Notes: a model not told the origin generated them from the letters alone. A DNA stretch of 64,000 nucleotides from JAVJSD01 sp040219575 (GCA_040219575.1 JAVJSD010000027.1:70775-134774), one strand, 5' to 3'. Shown: positions 29,251 through 39,857, counted from the stretch's first letter. Program-made: numbers and translations.

Positions 29251-31082
29251 GATTTCCCGTCGTGCGCGTCGATGGCCCAGTGAATCAGTCCCAGCAGGCC
29301 CTCGTTCAGCAGCCGCATTTCGCGGCGGTTGAGCGGATGCCGCCCCAACAGCAGGGCCTGCACATAGAGCATCTCGATGCAGCGGCGCCGGGCCTCGCGA
29401 TCCTCGACCGCGGCCAACCGCCGCACCAGGTTATTGGCGTAGTTCAGGCAGAGCCGGGCCTGGCTGTCGCCGACGTCGGCCGAGACCGCGTCGAGTACGC
29501 CCGACCAAAGTGGATCGGCCACTTCTTTCGTCTGCTCGACCGAGCGCAGAAAATCGTAGGCCGAGTGCGAGGCGTAGAGCATCGGCAGTTCGACCGGACG
29601 AAACTTGCGGATCTCGACGCCGCAGTGATACGGCTGCAGCACCACCTCGGCCAGGCGGACGAAATCGAACACCTCGTCGCGCTCGTCGAGCGTCAGCTCC
29701 TCGAACTGCTCGGTGAGCGACTCGGCGTCGAAGGGTTCGATCTGCAGGTCGGGAAACACCTCGGGCAATCGCTCGAGAATCTCGCGGTCGTACACGTAGC
29801 CGGCGTTGAGCACGGGCACCGACTGGGCCGCCGCCACTTGCGAGATTTGCCGAAACTGATCGAGCGACGGCGCGTAACGCAGCACGCGCTGCTCCTTGAG
29901 AAACTCGCCCAGCGTGGTGTCGCCCAGCGAGGTCTCGACCGGCAGCCAGGGTGCGAACAGCCGCAGGCACTCGTCATCCTCCAGCGAGAGGGCCTTGATC
30001 GCCACGTGGTGCATGCCGACCAGTTGCTCCAGTCGCTGCGGGTCGCGATGCGCCATGTCGACCAGGTAGCCGCGCAGGCATTGTCCCAATTCGTCGCGCG
30101 CGGCGTGAAAGCGGTCGTCTTCGTAAAACGCCTCGCGCGACGCGGTGGGGCGGAGGTTGTTGGCGTTAATCACACAGCGGACGAAGAAAGCCCATTCGGG
30201 CAACAGCGACTGCGTCCGCTCCGAAAGCAGCATGTTCTTCAGGTACACGCGGTGCGCCTGCTTGCCGACCACGTTGGTCGACTCGCGCAGCACAAACGCC
30301 ACGCCGTCGATGCCGCCCTGCTGCGACTTGAGCGGAATGGCGTCGAGGAATTCGGTATCGAACGTCTCGCGCCCGTAGGTCAACAGCGACTCGCGCTCCG
30401 CCGGGCGCATGCCGTCGTACTCGCGCCAGGGGGGCGTGCGCTCGATGCGGTGGGTGATGTCGCCGTCGCACAGGCGAATCTCGCACGGCAAGTACGCGCC
30501 GTAATGCGACAGCAGTCCCCGCAGGCGCCCCAGTTGGAAATACTCGGAGTCCGCCTCGCGGGCCCGCAGAAACACCTGGCAACCGGGCGCCACGTCGCTT
30601 TGCACACGTTCGACCGAATACGTGCCGTCGGTGCGGCCGCGCCACTGAATCGCCGGCCCCTCTTCGCGGGCCGAGCGGGTGATGAGCACGATCTCGTCGC
30701 TGACCAGAAAACACGACAACAGGCCGATGCCGAACTGGCCGATGAAATCGTCGGGCCGTTCGACATCGCCGCGCTTCGACGACTGACCGATGGTGGCCAG
30801 GAAGCGGTGCGCCTCCTCCTCGGTGAGGCCGACGCCGTTGTCCTCGAAGATCAACGTCGGCGGACCATTGCCGGAGCGTACAACTTCGATGCGGATCCGG
30901 CCGACGTGTTCCGGTTCGAGGCGGCTGCGCGCACGGATGGCGTCGACGCCGTTCTGCAGCAACTCGCGCACGAACACGCGCGGTCCGCTGTAGAGATGGT
31001 TCGACAGCAGATCGATGATGCCGGACAGGTCGACCTGAAACCGCTCACGCTCCGCGGAAGGCTGATCGCTTGATGAGTTCAT
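29247..31082 (-). CDS. HSP90-family ATPase (divergent HtpG-like)
   Basis: A 611-residue HSP90-family protein with an intact GHKL ATPase domain: 'FVRELLQNGVDAIRAR' (Glu40, Asn44, Asp47), 'IFEDNGVGLTEEEAHRFLAT' (DNGVG 81-85), 'IGQSSKRGD' and the lid glycines 'FIGQFGIGLLSCF' (GQFGIG 115-120). The middle domain keeps 'NANNLRPTASREAFYEDD', matching the HtpG 'NVSRE' segment with its catalytic-loop Arg. The C-terminal half is divergent and there is no MEEVD-like tail. Slightly shorter than E. coli HtpG (624). First gene of an operon with two helical-repeat proteins, the first coupled by a 4-base overlap. It is probably a specialised second HSP90 rather than the housekeeping HtpG. Confidence 0.92.
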   Translation of the reverse strand: MNSSSDQPSAERERFQVDLSGIIDLLSNHLYSGPRVFVRELLQNGVDAIRARSRLEPEHVGRIRIEVVRSGNGPPTLIFEDNGVGLTEEEAHRFLATIGQSSKRGDVERPDDFIGQFGIGLLSCFLVSDEIVLITRSAREEGPAIQWRGRTDGTYSVERVQSDVAPGCQVFLRAREADSEYFQLGRLRGLLSHYGAYLPCEIRLCDGDITHRIERTPPWREYDGMRPAERESLLTYGRETFDTEFLDAIPLKSQQGGIDGVAFVLRESTNVVGKQAHRVYLKNMLLSERTQSLLPEWAFFVRCVINANNLRPTASREAFYEDDRFHAARDELGQCLRGYLVDMAHRDPQRLEQLVGMHHVAIKALSLEDDECLRLFAPWLPVETSLGDTTLGEFLKEQRVLRYAPSLDQFRQISQVAAAQSVPVLNAGYVYDREILERLPEVFPDLQIEPFDAESLTEQFEELTLDERDEVFDFVRLAEVVLQPYHCGVEIRKFRPVELPMLYASHSAYDFLRSVEQTKEVADPLWSGVLDAVSADVGDSQARLCLNYANNLVRRLAAVEDREARRRCIEMLYVQALLLGRHPLNRREMRLLNEGLLGLIHWAIDAHDGKS

Positions 31083-31458
31083 ATTGCCATGCGACGAATG
31101 CGAGTTCGTGCGGGATGATGAGTTGTTGAAGCCCCGGCCCCAGCCGATTGGCGAACATCCAACCTACCCGCCCTCGCGCGGGGGTCGCAAGACGGGAAGG
31201 CGCCAAGAGCTCGCAAGCACCTCAAGATTCTCGCCGCCGCCTTTGTTGGTGGAAGAGACAGCTTTCGTGCCGCGATTGTAACTCGTCTTCTAGCAGGGGG
31301 AAACGCAAACGATGCCGCCAGGCCGCACTCTTTCTTGAGCAGTTTTTTTCTGCGAGGCGTAAGTTTCGGCCGCCGCACGCTCTCTAGGGTCGTCAACATT
31401 TCGCGGCGGGGTCGCCCAGGCGGCATTCGCCAGACGTTTCAACTCGGAGGTGCGATCG
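31083..31458. other. Divergent intergenic region, HSP90 operon / DUF1559
   Basis: These 376 bp must hold promoters for both flanking genes. I see no coding frame with a ribosome-binding site and no convincing -35/-10 pair. A T-rich run (31346-31352) precedes a possible TAAGTT-type -10 about 100 bp before the DUF1559 gene, but the spacing is poor. Confidence 0.4.
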
Positions 31459-32466
31459 ATGTTCGTGAACAGACAGCGGCGGCGAGGTTTCACGTTGATT
31501 GAACTGCTGGTGGTGATCGCCATCATCGGCGTGTTGGCGGCGATGCTGCTGCCAGCCGTCCAGGCGGCCCGGGAAGCGGCCAATCGCAGCGCCTGCAAGA
31601 ACAATCTCAAGCAGTTGGCGCTCGGCGTCCAGAACCACCAAGACCAGCGGGGCGACAACGTGCCGCTGGCCCTGTTCAGCGAGGGCGTTTCGTGGGCGGC
31701 GCTGATCAGCCCCTACATGGAGAACGCCAACTTGTGGCGGGTGCTCGACCTGGAGCGTGAGTACAACCATGCCGGCAACTCCGACGACTTCGACGATGCG
31801 GCCTCCGCCTATCCCTATCTGTATTGCCCCTCACGCCGCGCGGCGCCGCAGTTCGTCACGGCGGCCGGCGTCGCGGGCGGCGACAACCTGGTGGCGGGCG
31901 ACTACGCCGTCCCGAGCGTGGGCTCGAACAACACCAACAACCCCACGCAGACCGACTCCTGGGGACAGGCGCATTCCCTCACGGCGCAGCTCGGCCCGTT
32001 TCTATCGGTTTGGCGGGTCAAGCCGACGAACTCCAACGGCGGCAACATCAGCCGCGACGTGGTGCGGATGTACCGCTCGAAGACCTCTTTCGGAAGCTGG
32101 GTCGACGGGTCGAGCAACCAGGCCGTGTTCGGCGAGAAGGCCCTCCATCCCCGCTATCTGAACCAAGCCGACAACTACGGCGACTTCACGGTCTACGCCT
32201 GGGTGGAGCTCGATCCCAACTGCTCGGGCGCCGCGCGCAACGGCCGCGACGTGCCGGCACGAGACGCCTACGACACACGCGGCAACCTCTCCAAGGATCA
32301 GCATCGCTACTGGCAGCTGTTCGGCAGCTGGCACCCCAACATCCTGCAATTCTCGTTCGGAGACGGCCGGGTCGACGCCATCAATTCGTATTGCAGCGGG
32401 GGAATCATTCACAACATCGCTCACCGGGCCGACGGCTCGCGCGTGAACCTGACCGGCAGCGGTTGA
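31459..32466 (+). CDS. DUF1559 protein with type IV pilin-like N-terminus
   Basis: A 335-residue pseudopilin-like protein of the planctomycete-expanded DUF1559 family. The N-terminal methylation/cleavage motif is 'RRRGFTLIELLVVIAIIGVL' (cleavage after Gly, then Phe, with Glu5), followed by the family's 'MLLPAVQAAREAANRSACKN'. The C-terminus has the diagnostic 'FGSWHPNILQFSFGDGRVDA'. The ATG at 31459 is chosen over an in-frame GTG at 31450 because GGAGG (31446-31450) is eight bases upstream of it. Such proteins should be processed by a prepilin peptidase and inserted in the membrane; their biological role is not established. Confidence 0.95.
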   Translation: MFVNRQRRRGFTLIELLVVIAIIGVLAAMLLPAVQAAREAANRSACKNNLKQLALGVQNHQDQRGDNVPLALFSEGVSWAALISPYMENANLWRVLDLEREYNHAGNSDDFDDAASAYPYLYCPSRRAAPQFVTAAGVAGGDNLVAGDYAVPSVGSNNTNNPTQTDSWGQAHSLTAQLGPFLSVWRVKPTNSNGGNISRDVVRMYRSKTSFGSWVDGSSNQAVFGEKALHPRYLNQADNYGDFTVYAWVELDPNCSGAARNGRDVPARDAYDTRGNLSKDQHRYWQLFGSWHPNILQFSFGDGRVDAINSYCSGGIIHNIAHRADGSRVNLTGSG

Positions 32467-32491
32467 CGCTCGAAAGATGCGAGCGCCGCCA

Positions 32492-32526
32492 ACGCCCTCG
32501 CGGTTCCCACGGGGCTGCGAGGGCGT
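32492..32526 (+). terminator. Hairpin downstream of DUF1559 gene
   Basis: A perfect 10-bp stem, ACGCCCTCGC / GCGAGGGCGT, with a 15-base loop starts 25 bp after the DUF1559 stop. Only a short T run (CGTTTCG) follows, so it is a plausible but not ideal intrinsic terminator. The same ACGCCCTCGC recurs at about 32565. Confidence 0.5.
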
Positions 32527-32742
32527 CGTTTCGCGTAGTCCAACGCAGTCCACGAAAGCACTTACGCCCTCGCAGCAGATTGTTCGGAAATCATCCGGGC
32601 CAGGGCTCCTCGACCTCCGTTGATGCTTTGCGAGATCCCCCCTATGTGAAAAACTGGCGAACTGCGAACGAGATGGTTGGTCGCCCTTGTCCCCCTCGCT
32701 ATTCTGGAGGACGGTTCATCCGCGATTCCCGGAGATCTCGTC

Positions 32743-34314
32743 ATGTCTCGCCGCTTTGCCTTGCTGATCGTCTCGCTTGGTCTGTCGATGTTGTGGAATT
32801 CAATCGCCGCCGCCCAGTACGGCGATTTGATTCGCCGCATTCCCTATGAGGCCAACGCCGTCATCGTGCTCGACGTGGGCAAGATTCACGACAGCCCCAT
32901 CGGCAAGGCGGAATCGTGGCGCGGCCAGCACGAGAAGCGGTTCGAGGCCGGCCTGTCGATGGTCCCGCCGAGCGCCGAGCACTACATCGTGGCGTCGAAG
33001 ATGGATTTCGAGTACATGACTCCCGTCTGGACCTCGGCCGTGATGGACGTCAGCTACGAAGTCAGCATGCCCGAGCTCTCCGTTTGGGCCGGCGGCGAGA
33101 TGGACGAGATCGAAGGGCAGGCGGCCGTGCGGATGCCGACCGACGCTTACGTGATCAAGTTCGGCGTCAACAAGATGGGCACAATGCGGCCGGGAAACCG
33201 GCAGGAGACGACCAACTGGATCCGCAACGTCTACAAGTTCTCGCAGCGCGAGCCGCTCACGCCGTACCTGGCGGAGGCGGTCGGCTACGTGCAGGACCTG
33301 GGCACGCCGATCATCATGGCCGTCGACCTCGACGGCGTCGTCTCGGCTGATCGCGTCCGATCGCGGCTGGACGAGCTCTCCAAGGAATCCGGCGGCGTCG
33401 ACCTGTCGAACGTCGATCTCGACGCCGCGGCCAAGGTGCTGGCCGGCATCCGCGGCGCGATGCTGGGCGTCACCCTTCGCGACAAGGTGAACGGCAAGAT
33501 CAAGGTCGACTTCGGTGAGGACGTCGCGCCGATCGCCCCCATCGCCAAGCCGCTGCTGTTGGCGGTGTTGGCCGAGCAAGGCGCGATGATCGAGGAGTTC
33601 AACGACTGGCAGGTGCAAGCGGGCGGCAAGCTGATCACGCTGGAAGGCGAACTGCTGCCCAGCGGCCGCCGGCGGATGATGAGCCTGCTCGACGCCCCCG
33701 CGGAGTTGCATCAAGCGGTCAGCCAGGGACAGACCGGCGGCGGACAACCCGGCGCACAGGGCGAAGGCGGCGGGAAGACCGATGAGGAGAAGCAGAAGCA
33801 GCTCACGATCGCCGCCACCAAGCAGTATTTCAACTCGCTGGTCACGCTCATCGACGACATCCGCGGCCAGCGGCAATCGAGCGACTTCCACACTTGGGGC
33901 CAGGTCGGGCTGTGGTTCGAGCGCTACGCCACGCGGATCGACGAACTGCCCACGCTGAATGTCGACCCCGAAGCGGTGCAGTTCGGCCAGTGGATTTCCA
34001 CGCAGTTCCGCGCGTCGGAGTCAGCCATGAAGGGGATCGGCCCGCAGAGCCGCATCGCCCAGCAGCGCGTCCCCACGCAATACAACACGCGGACGACCTA
34101 CACGCCGATCGGCGTGAACTTCTGGGGGCCGACCGGCGTGTACAACACGGTTTCACAGGTCGACAACCGGGCCACCGGCGAGGCAAAAGCCCGGGCCCGC
34201 ACGCAGGTGAAGATCCAGGGCAACATGCAGGCCAACATGAGCATGCAGGGCATGCAGCAGGCCGTCGGCGACATGCGCCGCTACCTGACGCAGAAGTACA
34301 ACGTGCAGTTTTGA
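32743..34314 (+). CDS. Secreted hypothetical protein (planctomycete-type)
   Basis: A 523-residue exported protein that I do not recognise. The signal peptide is 'FALLIVSLGLSMLWNSIAAA' and cleavage probably precedes Gln-Tyr. The next part, 'LIRRIPYEANAVIVLDVGKI', resembles an opening seen in planctomycete proteins that appear to monitor or bind peptides, without known function. The body (50-330) is mixed alpha/beta. A Gly/Gln-rich linker ('GQTGGGQPGAQGEGGGK') leads to a helical stretch and a Gln/Met-rich C-terminus ('GNMQANMSMQGMQQAVGDMR'). The ATG at 32743 has GGAG eight bases upstream. It converges on the lipoprotein gene with 6 bp between stops. Confidence 0.75.
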   Translation: MSRRFALLIVSLGLSMLWNSIAAAQYGDLIRRIPYEANAVIVLDVGKIHDSPIGKAESWRGQHEKRFEAGLSMVPPSAEHYIVASKMDFEYMTPVWTSAVMDVSYEVSMPELSVWAGGEMDEIEGQAAVRMPTDAYVIKFGVNKMGTMRPGNRQETTNWIRNVYKFSQREPLTPYLAEAVGYVQDLGTPIIMAVDLDGVVSADRVRSRLDELSKESGGVDLSNVDLDAAAKVLAGIRGAMLGVTLRDKVNGKIKVDFGEDVAPIAPIAKPLLLAVLAEQGAMIEEFNDWQVQAGGKLITLEGELLPSGRRRMMSLLDAPAELHQAVSQGQTGGGQPGAQGEGGGKTDEEKQKQLTIAATKQYFNSLVTLIDDIRGQRQSSDFHTWGQVGLWFERYATRIDELPTLNVDPEAVQFGQWISTQFRASESAMKGIGPQSRIAQQRVPTQYNTRTTYTPIGVNFWGPTGVYNTVSQVDNRATGEAKARARTQVKIQGNMQANMSMQGMQQAVGDMRRYLTQKYNVQF

Positions 34315-34320
34315 AACAGA

Positions 34321-34728
34321 CTATTCCGTCATCGGCTGGATCTCGACCTTCAGCCGGGGATGGTCTAGCACGGGTTCGACGCCGCCGCCGTAGACAACCT
34401 CTCTGTCGATCGGGTCTTCGTCGCCCAGTTCGAAGTGGAACTTGACGACGTCCTTGCCGTCGCGCACGCCGGTCCACTTCCAATTCCAGCGATAGTCGGT
34501 CCCGTCCTTGAAGCGGCCGCTGCTGTTCATGTTGTGCAGCTTTCCCTGCATCTTGGAACTACCACCGCCGATGCCGCCGTCGGTCACGTGAGAACGAATG
34601 CTTGCGGGATGAAGCGGCTCGGCGGCTTGCGTCGCTTCGCCGCTCTCGCCGTCACCGGGGACCACGCCCCCGCAGCCCAACAGTAGCCCCGTCGCCAACC
34701 AACCCAAAACCCAACGGCGCCGCAACAT
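34321..34728 (-). CDS. Small lipoprotein
   Basis: A 135-residue protein with a type II signal peptide: 'RRRWVLGWLATGLLLGCGG', lipobox Leu-Leu-Gly-Cys at residue 19. The mature part is polar, with a beta-rich C-terminal half ('GTDYRWNWKWTGVRDGKDVV', 'DREVVYGGGVEPVLDHPRL'). I do not recognise a family. It is anchored in a membrane facing the periplasm-like space. Convergent with the upstream secreted protein; 128 bp separate it from the haem-protein gene on the same strand. Confidence 0.75.
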   Translation of the reverse strand: MLRRRWVLGWLATGLLLGCGGVVPGDGESGEATQAAEPLHPASIRSHVTDGGIGGGSSKMQGKLHNMNSSGRFKDGTDYRWNWKWTGVRDGKDVVKFHFELGDEDPIDREVVYGGGVEPVLDHPRLKVEIQPMTE

Positions 34729-34856
34729 CGCAGTCTCCTTTCGTCTCGGAACTCTCAGTGGAAGTGCTCAGGAGTTTATCCGGTCTTTCACCATCGACGC
34801 CACTGGCCGGGCGCCGGCGGCGCCCAGGAGGCGACGCGCGCCGCTACCACCGCAGG

Positions 34857-35402
34857 TCAGTCCATGCGGACGACGAGGTAGCCGGCGATCACTTCGTTGT
34901 TGTGGGAAACTTCAGCGTGTCGTGCTGAAAGGGTATGGCACTTCGTGCATTTCGTCCCGTACGAAACGACGCGGACGTAATGGCGGCCGTCGGCGCTATA
35001 GTGCTCTCGTTGCCGGTCGTTCCCCTGCAGTTGTTGGATCGCCTGCATGTCCGCAGCGTCCGCCTCGTTCGGCGCTTCGCCGCCGTGCATCGTCCCGCCG
35101 CGCACGAAGTAACTTCGCCAACGAGCGTCGACTTCGGTGGACTTCGCCAATCCGTCGAGCATTTCCTCGAAGATTTTCTTCCTTGTCGCTTCGGGCTCCC
35201 AGTACGAGGCGTGCTGCTGCGTGAGCGCCAAGGCGCCGATCGCGCGCGGCACGTTGATGTCATGCCGGTCGATGTCGTGCCGGTTGGAGCCCGCGGAGAA
35301 TGTCCAATACGCGAGGCCGATCAGCAAGGCGACGGCGATCAGCAGTCCGCAGAGCGCGGCGCCCATTCCCAGCAATACGGCGATCGTCTTCTGCATAGGC
35401 AT
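34857..35402 (-). CDS. Membrane-anchored haem-binding protein (Tll0287/DUF3365-like)
   Basis: A 181-residue protein with one N-terminal transmembrane helix (about 7-33, 'VLLGMGAALCGLLIAVALLI'), no obvious cleavage site, and a single c-type haem motif near the C-terminus, 'CTKCHTLSARHAEVSHN'. The layout, an anchored sensor-like domain with CxxCH close to the C-terminus and helices such as 'RKKIFEEMLDGLAKSTEVDA', resembles the DUF3365/Tll0287 family, but this is a loose match. The start at 35402 has GAGG seven bases upstream. A redox or gas-sensing role is possible. It is divergent from the oxidoreductase gene. Confidence 0.7.
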   Translation of the reverse strand: MPMQKTIAVLLGMGAALCGLLIAVALLIGLAYWTFSAGSNRHDIDRHDINVPRAIGALALTQQHASYWEPEATRKKIFEEMLDGLAKSTEVDARWRSYFVRGGTMHGGEAPNEADAADMQAIQQLQGNDRQREHYSADGRHYVRVVSYGTKCTKCHTLSARHAEVSHNNEVIAGYLVVRMD

Positions 35403-35678
35403 AGCTTTGCCTCAGCGTGAAAGTGAGTTGACAAGGAGAGGGTGCGCCGACTTTGAAAATGACACCCTGCATGAGATCTGCTCCCTCTCAGTATCGTGAC
35501 TTCTGCTGGGAATGCAAAGAGAAGCATTGCCGTCGCTGCGGATGCTCGACCGCGGGCGCGGTCGGCCGATGCCGGCGAATCGATGTCGACAATTGACGCG
35601 CGCGCCGACCGATGGGAGAATCGCCACAGTTCGCTGCAAACCTCTACCCCCTCCGCCTCTTCACAGGGGAACCCGATC

Positions 35679-37049
<1,371 letters not shown>

Positions 37050-37095
37050 CGTCGCTTTCGAGAATCCCGCCTGCAGGCCGACGGCCGCATTTTGA

Positions 37096-37584
37096 CTACG
37101 GCGACGACGCTTCGGTCCGGGTGATCGTGCCCGCGATCGTGCCGCCGTGCTTGGGATTGGCGGTTTCCCACCAGCGCCCCGCGTAGACGTCGTCGTGGAA
37201 CATGACGCGGGCCGACCAGTTGGCTTTCCCGGGACCGGCGCGGACATCGTCGAGAATGAGGACCGCCGTGTCGCCGGCGAACTTCACCGAGGCGGAAATC
37301 GGAAACTCCACCCGGCGGCCCTGCACGTTGAAGACCGAGACGATCGACCACTTGCCGCCGCTGGACTTCTCCACGCGGGCGATGCGGTACGTGTCGTTGC
37401 CCCGCTGTTCGCCGAGTCGCCCCTGCTGCAAAGGCGCCCACGATCCCTTGAGCGTGGCGTCTTTCAGCATGGCGATGAACTTCGCCTCGACATCGCCAGC
37501 GCCCTGCGCCGCCGCGGGCCCCACCACGCCGAACGTGCAGAACAGAAATGCGACGGAAAAACAGGTGGGAACGTGTTTGGTCAT
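37096..37584 (-). CDS. Small secreted hypothetical protein
   Basis: A 162-residue protein with signal peptide 'CFSVAFLFCTFGVVGPAAAQ' (clear Ala-x-Ala cleavage). The mature part begins with a helix ('VEAKFIAMLKDATLKGSW') and continues as beta strands ('KWSIVSVFNVQGRRVEFPIS', 'TAVLILDDVRAGPGKANWSA'), a lipocalin- or SnoaL-like size but with no recognised family. Convergent with the oxidoreductase (46 bp). Its upstream region holds a long inverted repeat. Confidence 0.7.
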   Translation of the reverse strand: MTKHVPTCFSVAFLFCTFGVVGPAAAQGAGDVEAKFIAMLKDATLKGSWAPLQQGRLGEQRGNDTYRIARVEKSSGGKWSIVSVFNVQGRRVEFPISASVKFAGDTAVLILDDVRAGPGKANWSARVMFHDDVYAGRWWETANPKHGGTIAGTITRTEASSP

Positions 37585-37608
37585 GGGAGCGTCTCGTCGG
37601 AAAGAGGA

Positions 37609-37778
37609 TTTCAGATTGCAGATGTCAGATTGCAGGAAGAAGAAGTGAGAACCGCTGATGGACGTTAATCACACGCTAATGAATTACGCCCTACTCCCTA
37701 TTAGCGTCTTGTTAGCGTCAATCAGCGGTTCACTTCTTCAAATCTGAAATCCGCAATCTGAAATCTGAAATCTGATAT
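37609..37778. repeat. Long imperfect inverted repeat
   Basis: The arm 37639-37680 ('GAAGAAGTGAGAACCGCTGA' onward to 'CACGCTAAT') pairs with 37700-37739 ('ATTAGCGTCTTGTTAGCGTC' onward to 'CACTTCTTC') over about 40 bases with a few mismatches. Outer arms of 'CAGATTGCAG' and 'AATCTGAAATC' text extend the symmetry to about 170 bp. It occupies the gap between two minus-strand genes, so it would form a large hairpin in any read-through RNA. Confidence 0.75.
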
Positions 37779-37781
37779 CAC

Positions 37782-39857
37782 TCACCGGTCTTGCAGCGAA
37801 AGGCGGCCGTCGACGCCGATGCCCCAGGGGGCGGCGCCTTGCGGCAACGCGCCGATATCGGGCTTGCCGGCGTCGACGTCGCGGAGCGGGTCGGGCCACT
37901 CGGCGGGGATCGCCACGCCGGCGTTCACGGTCGGGCTCTTCGGCTTCAGCCGCAGGTCGGTCTTGCCGCCGTCGGCCGACAGCGCCATGAATTGCGGATC
38001 GGCGACGAGATCCTGCGTGGTCCAACCGGGCGCGTACTGCTTGCGGCTGTCGTCGAACAACGGCGAAGCGCGGAACTTGGCGAAAGGATCGGCCTCCAAC
38101 TGCGGGCCTTCCTTCACGCCCCAGATCAGGTTGCCGCCCTCGCGAATCGGGGCGGCCTCCTTCATGCCGACAAAACCGAGGCCGGGCACGCGGTCCATCT
38201 GCACGAAGATGTTGTTGAACACGTCGCGCTCCGTGTTGCGCATCGCCTGGGCGCCCATGCCCATCAGATAATAGTTGCGGAAGACGGGCGTCTCCCGAAG
38301 CACGGTGTTGTGATAGAAGTGGTACACCGGCCAGGTGGGACCGCCGTGGTCGCCCACGAAATGGCCCTCTCCGCGAAGATACTCACCGCTGGGGTCGGGC
38401 TCGCGGGGCGGCCCCTTGTAGACGCCGCCGCGCATGTCGAACACGTTGCGGAACAGAAACACGCCGGCCGAGGCGTCGTGGTCGAGCGGCGATTCGTCCT
38501 GTTCAATCTCATGCTGCGTGATCGGAATCAGGCAGCGACCGATGCGGTTTTGATAAATGAACAGCGTATGGTCGCGCATCTTCGGCCCGGTTTCGAGCCC
38601 GTCGTCGTTGAAGTTGTCGACATAGTTGTGGTGGAACTGCAGGTTCTTCACGTTCCGCAGGAAGGCGAAGTCGTGGTCGTCGGTGAACTCGCAGTTCGCG
38701 ATTTCGATGTTCTCGTTGGCGGGCTGAAGATTCTGGAACACGATCTGATACGAGGCGGTGCCGCGGTACTTCATGTGGGCCCGCGAGGTCCAGGGGGCGG
38801 CCAACCCGCGGAAGGCGGAGTTCGTCAGGCGGATCTGTTGCGAAGCGTTGACCAGCAACCCCGGGAAGCCGCCGTAAATCGTGAGGTGGTCGAGTTCGAC
38901 ATCCTGCGAGCCGTACACGTGAATCATGGGGCTGCCCGTGGCGCCGCGGAGCACCAGGTCTTGCAGGCGGACGTGCTTGACGCCGCTGATGCGGAGCACG
39001 TCGTCGCCGAAGCCGGCGGCGATCACCAGCGGCAGTTTGCGGGGATCGGTCTCGCCGCGATAGGCGTGGTCTTCCAGACCGGCCAGCTTGTGATGCGCCA
39101 GGCGAATGTGAATCCGGCCCGTCTCACGGTTGAACCACAGGCCGGGACCGCAGTAGATGCCGCTGTCGCGCATCTCGCTCTTGCCGCCGATCCAGAGTTC
39201 GTTGTCCGAGCGGAGGTCGACCGCCAGTCGATAGCCGTGCAGGGGAACCATCGAGTCGGCGAAGGCGCCCAAGGCCAGCGGGCGTTCTTCCTCGATGCCC
39301 CACATCGGCTCCCAGGCGGCGGGCAGAAATTGATGCGGCACGCGGCGGTCGTCGGCGTCGAGGTACGTACCGGTCGAAACGTATTCGCCCGGGGCGCCGT
39401 CGGCGTAGGGCTCCCAACTTGTGGCGGGGCTTTCCAGGAACTCGCGCAGGCCGCCGTCGAGGATCGCCAGTTCGCCGGGGAACGCGCGGATCGTAATCGG
39501 CGCCTCCTCCGTGCCAGAGCGGGAGAGAAAAGCGTGCTCGTAATACACACCGCCGCGGAGGTAAAGCGTGTCGCCCGGTTCGAGTTGGCGCAGCGCATGC
39601 TCCAGCGTCTTGAAGGGTTTCTGCTCGCCGCCTGGGTTCGCGTCGTCGCCCTTGGCGGGATCGACATACTTGGCCGGCCCCTTGGCCAACGGCCGCTTCG
39701 CGGCCTGCGGCAGCGGGCGCATCGGCGGGTGCGAAGCATACGTCGCACCCGCGGCGATGGCGGAAGCCGGCGGCGTTCCCTGCAGGCAGACCACGGCCGA
39801 CAACAGGCAAAACACGAGTCGAGCGACAAGACGGCAAGACGGAACGTGGCGGTTCAT
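37782..39857 (-). CDS. Secreted right-handed beta-helix protein
   Basis: A 691-residue exported protein. Signal peptide 'LVARLVFCLLSAVVCLQGTP'. The N-terminal module 'KYVDPAKGDDANPGGEQKPF' with 'PGDTLYLRGGVYYE' is the DUF1565-like start common to right-handed parallel beta-helix proteins. Successive coils follow, for example 'VRLQDLVLRGATGSPMIHVY', 'VELDHLTIYGGFPGLLVNAS', 'IRLTNSAFRGL' and 'IEIANCEFTDDHDFAFLRN'. The C-terminus has 'LRLKPKSPTVNAGVAIP', a typical end of such proteins. Likely a polysaccharide-binding or -cleaving protein of pectate-lyase fold; no catalytic triad was identified. The ATG at 39857 is chosen for the signal peptide; its ribosome-binding site is weak. Confidence 0.85.
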   Translation of the reverse strand: MNRHVPSCRLVARLVFCLLSAVVCLQGTPPASAIAAGATYASHPPMRPLPQAAKRPLAKGPAKYVDPAKGDDANPGGEQKPFKTLEHALRQLEPGDTLYLRGGVYYEHAFLSRSGTEEAPITIRAFPGELAILDGGLREFLESPATSWEPYADGAPGEYVSTGTYLDADDRRVPHQFLPAAWEPMWGIEEERPLALGAFADSMVPLHGYRLAVDLRSDNELWIGGKSEMRDSGIYCGPGLWFNRETGRIHIRLAHHKLAGLEDHAYRGETDPRKLPLVIAAGFGDDVLRISGVKHVRLQDLVLRGATGSPMIHVYGSQDVELDHLTIYGGFPGLLVNASQQIRLTNSAFRGLAAPWTSRAHMKYRGTASYQIVFQNLQPANENIEIANCEFTDDHDFAFLRNVKNLQFHHNYVDNFNDDGLETGPKMRDHTLFIYQNRIGRCLIPITQHEIEQDESPLDHDASAGVFLFRNVFDMRGGVYKGPPREPDPSGEYLRGEGHFVGDHGGPTWPVYHFYHNTVLRETPVFRNYYLMGMGAQAMRNTERDVFNNIFVQMDRVPGLGFVGMKEAAPIREGGNLIWGVKEGPQLEADPFAKFRASPLFDDSRKQYAPGWTTQDLVADPQFMALSADGGKTDLRLKPKSPTVNAGVAIPAEWPDPLRDVDAGKPDIGALPQGAAPWGIGVDGRLSLQDR

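Noticed and set aside
31346..31390. T-rich run with TAAGTT as a promoter for the DUF1559 gene
   Set aside because: The best -35 candidate (TTGAGC) is 19 bases away and poor; not enough to call.
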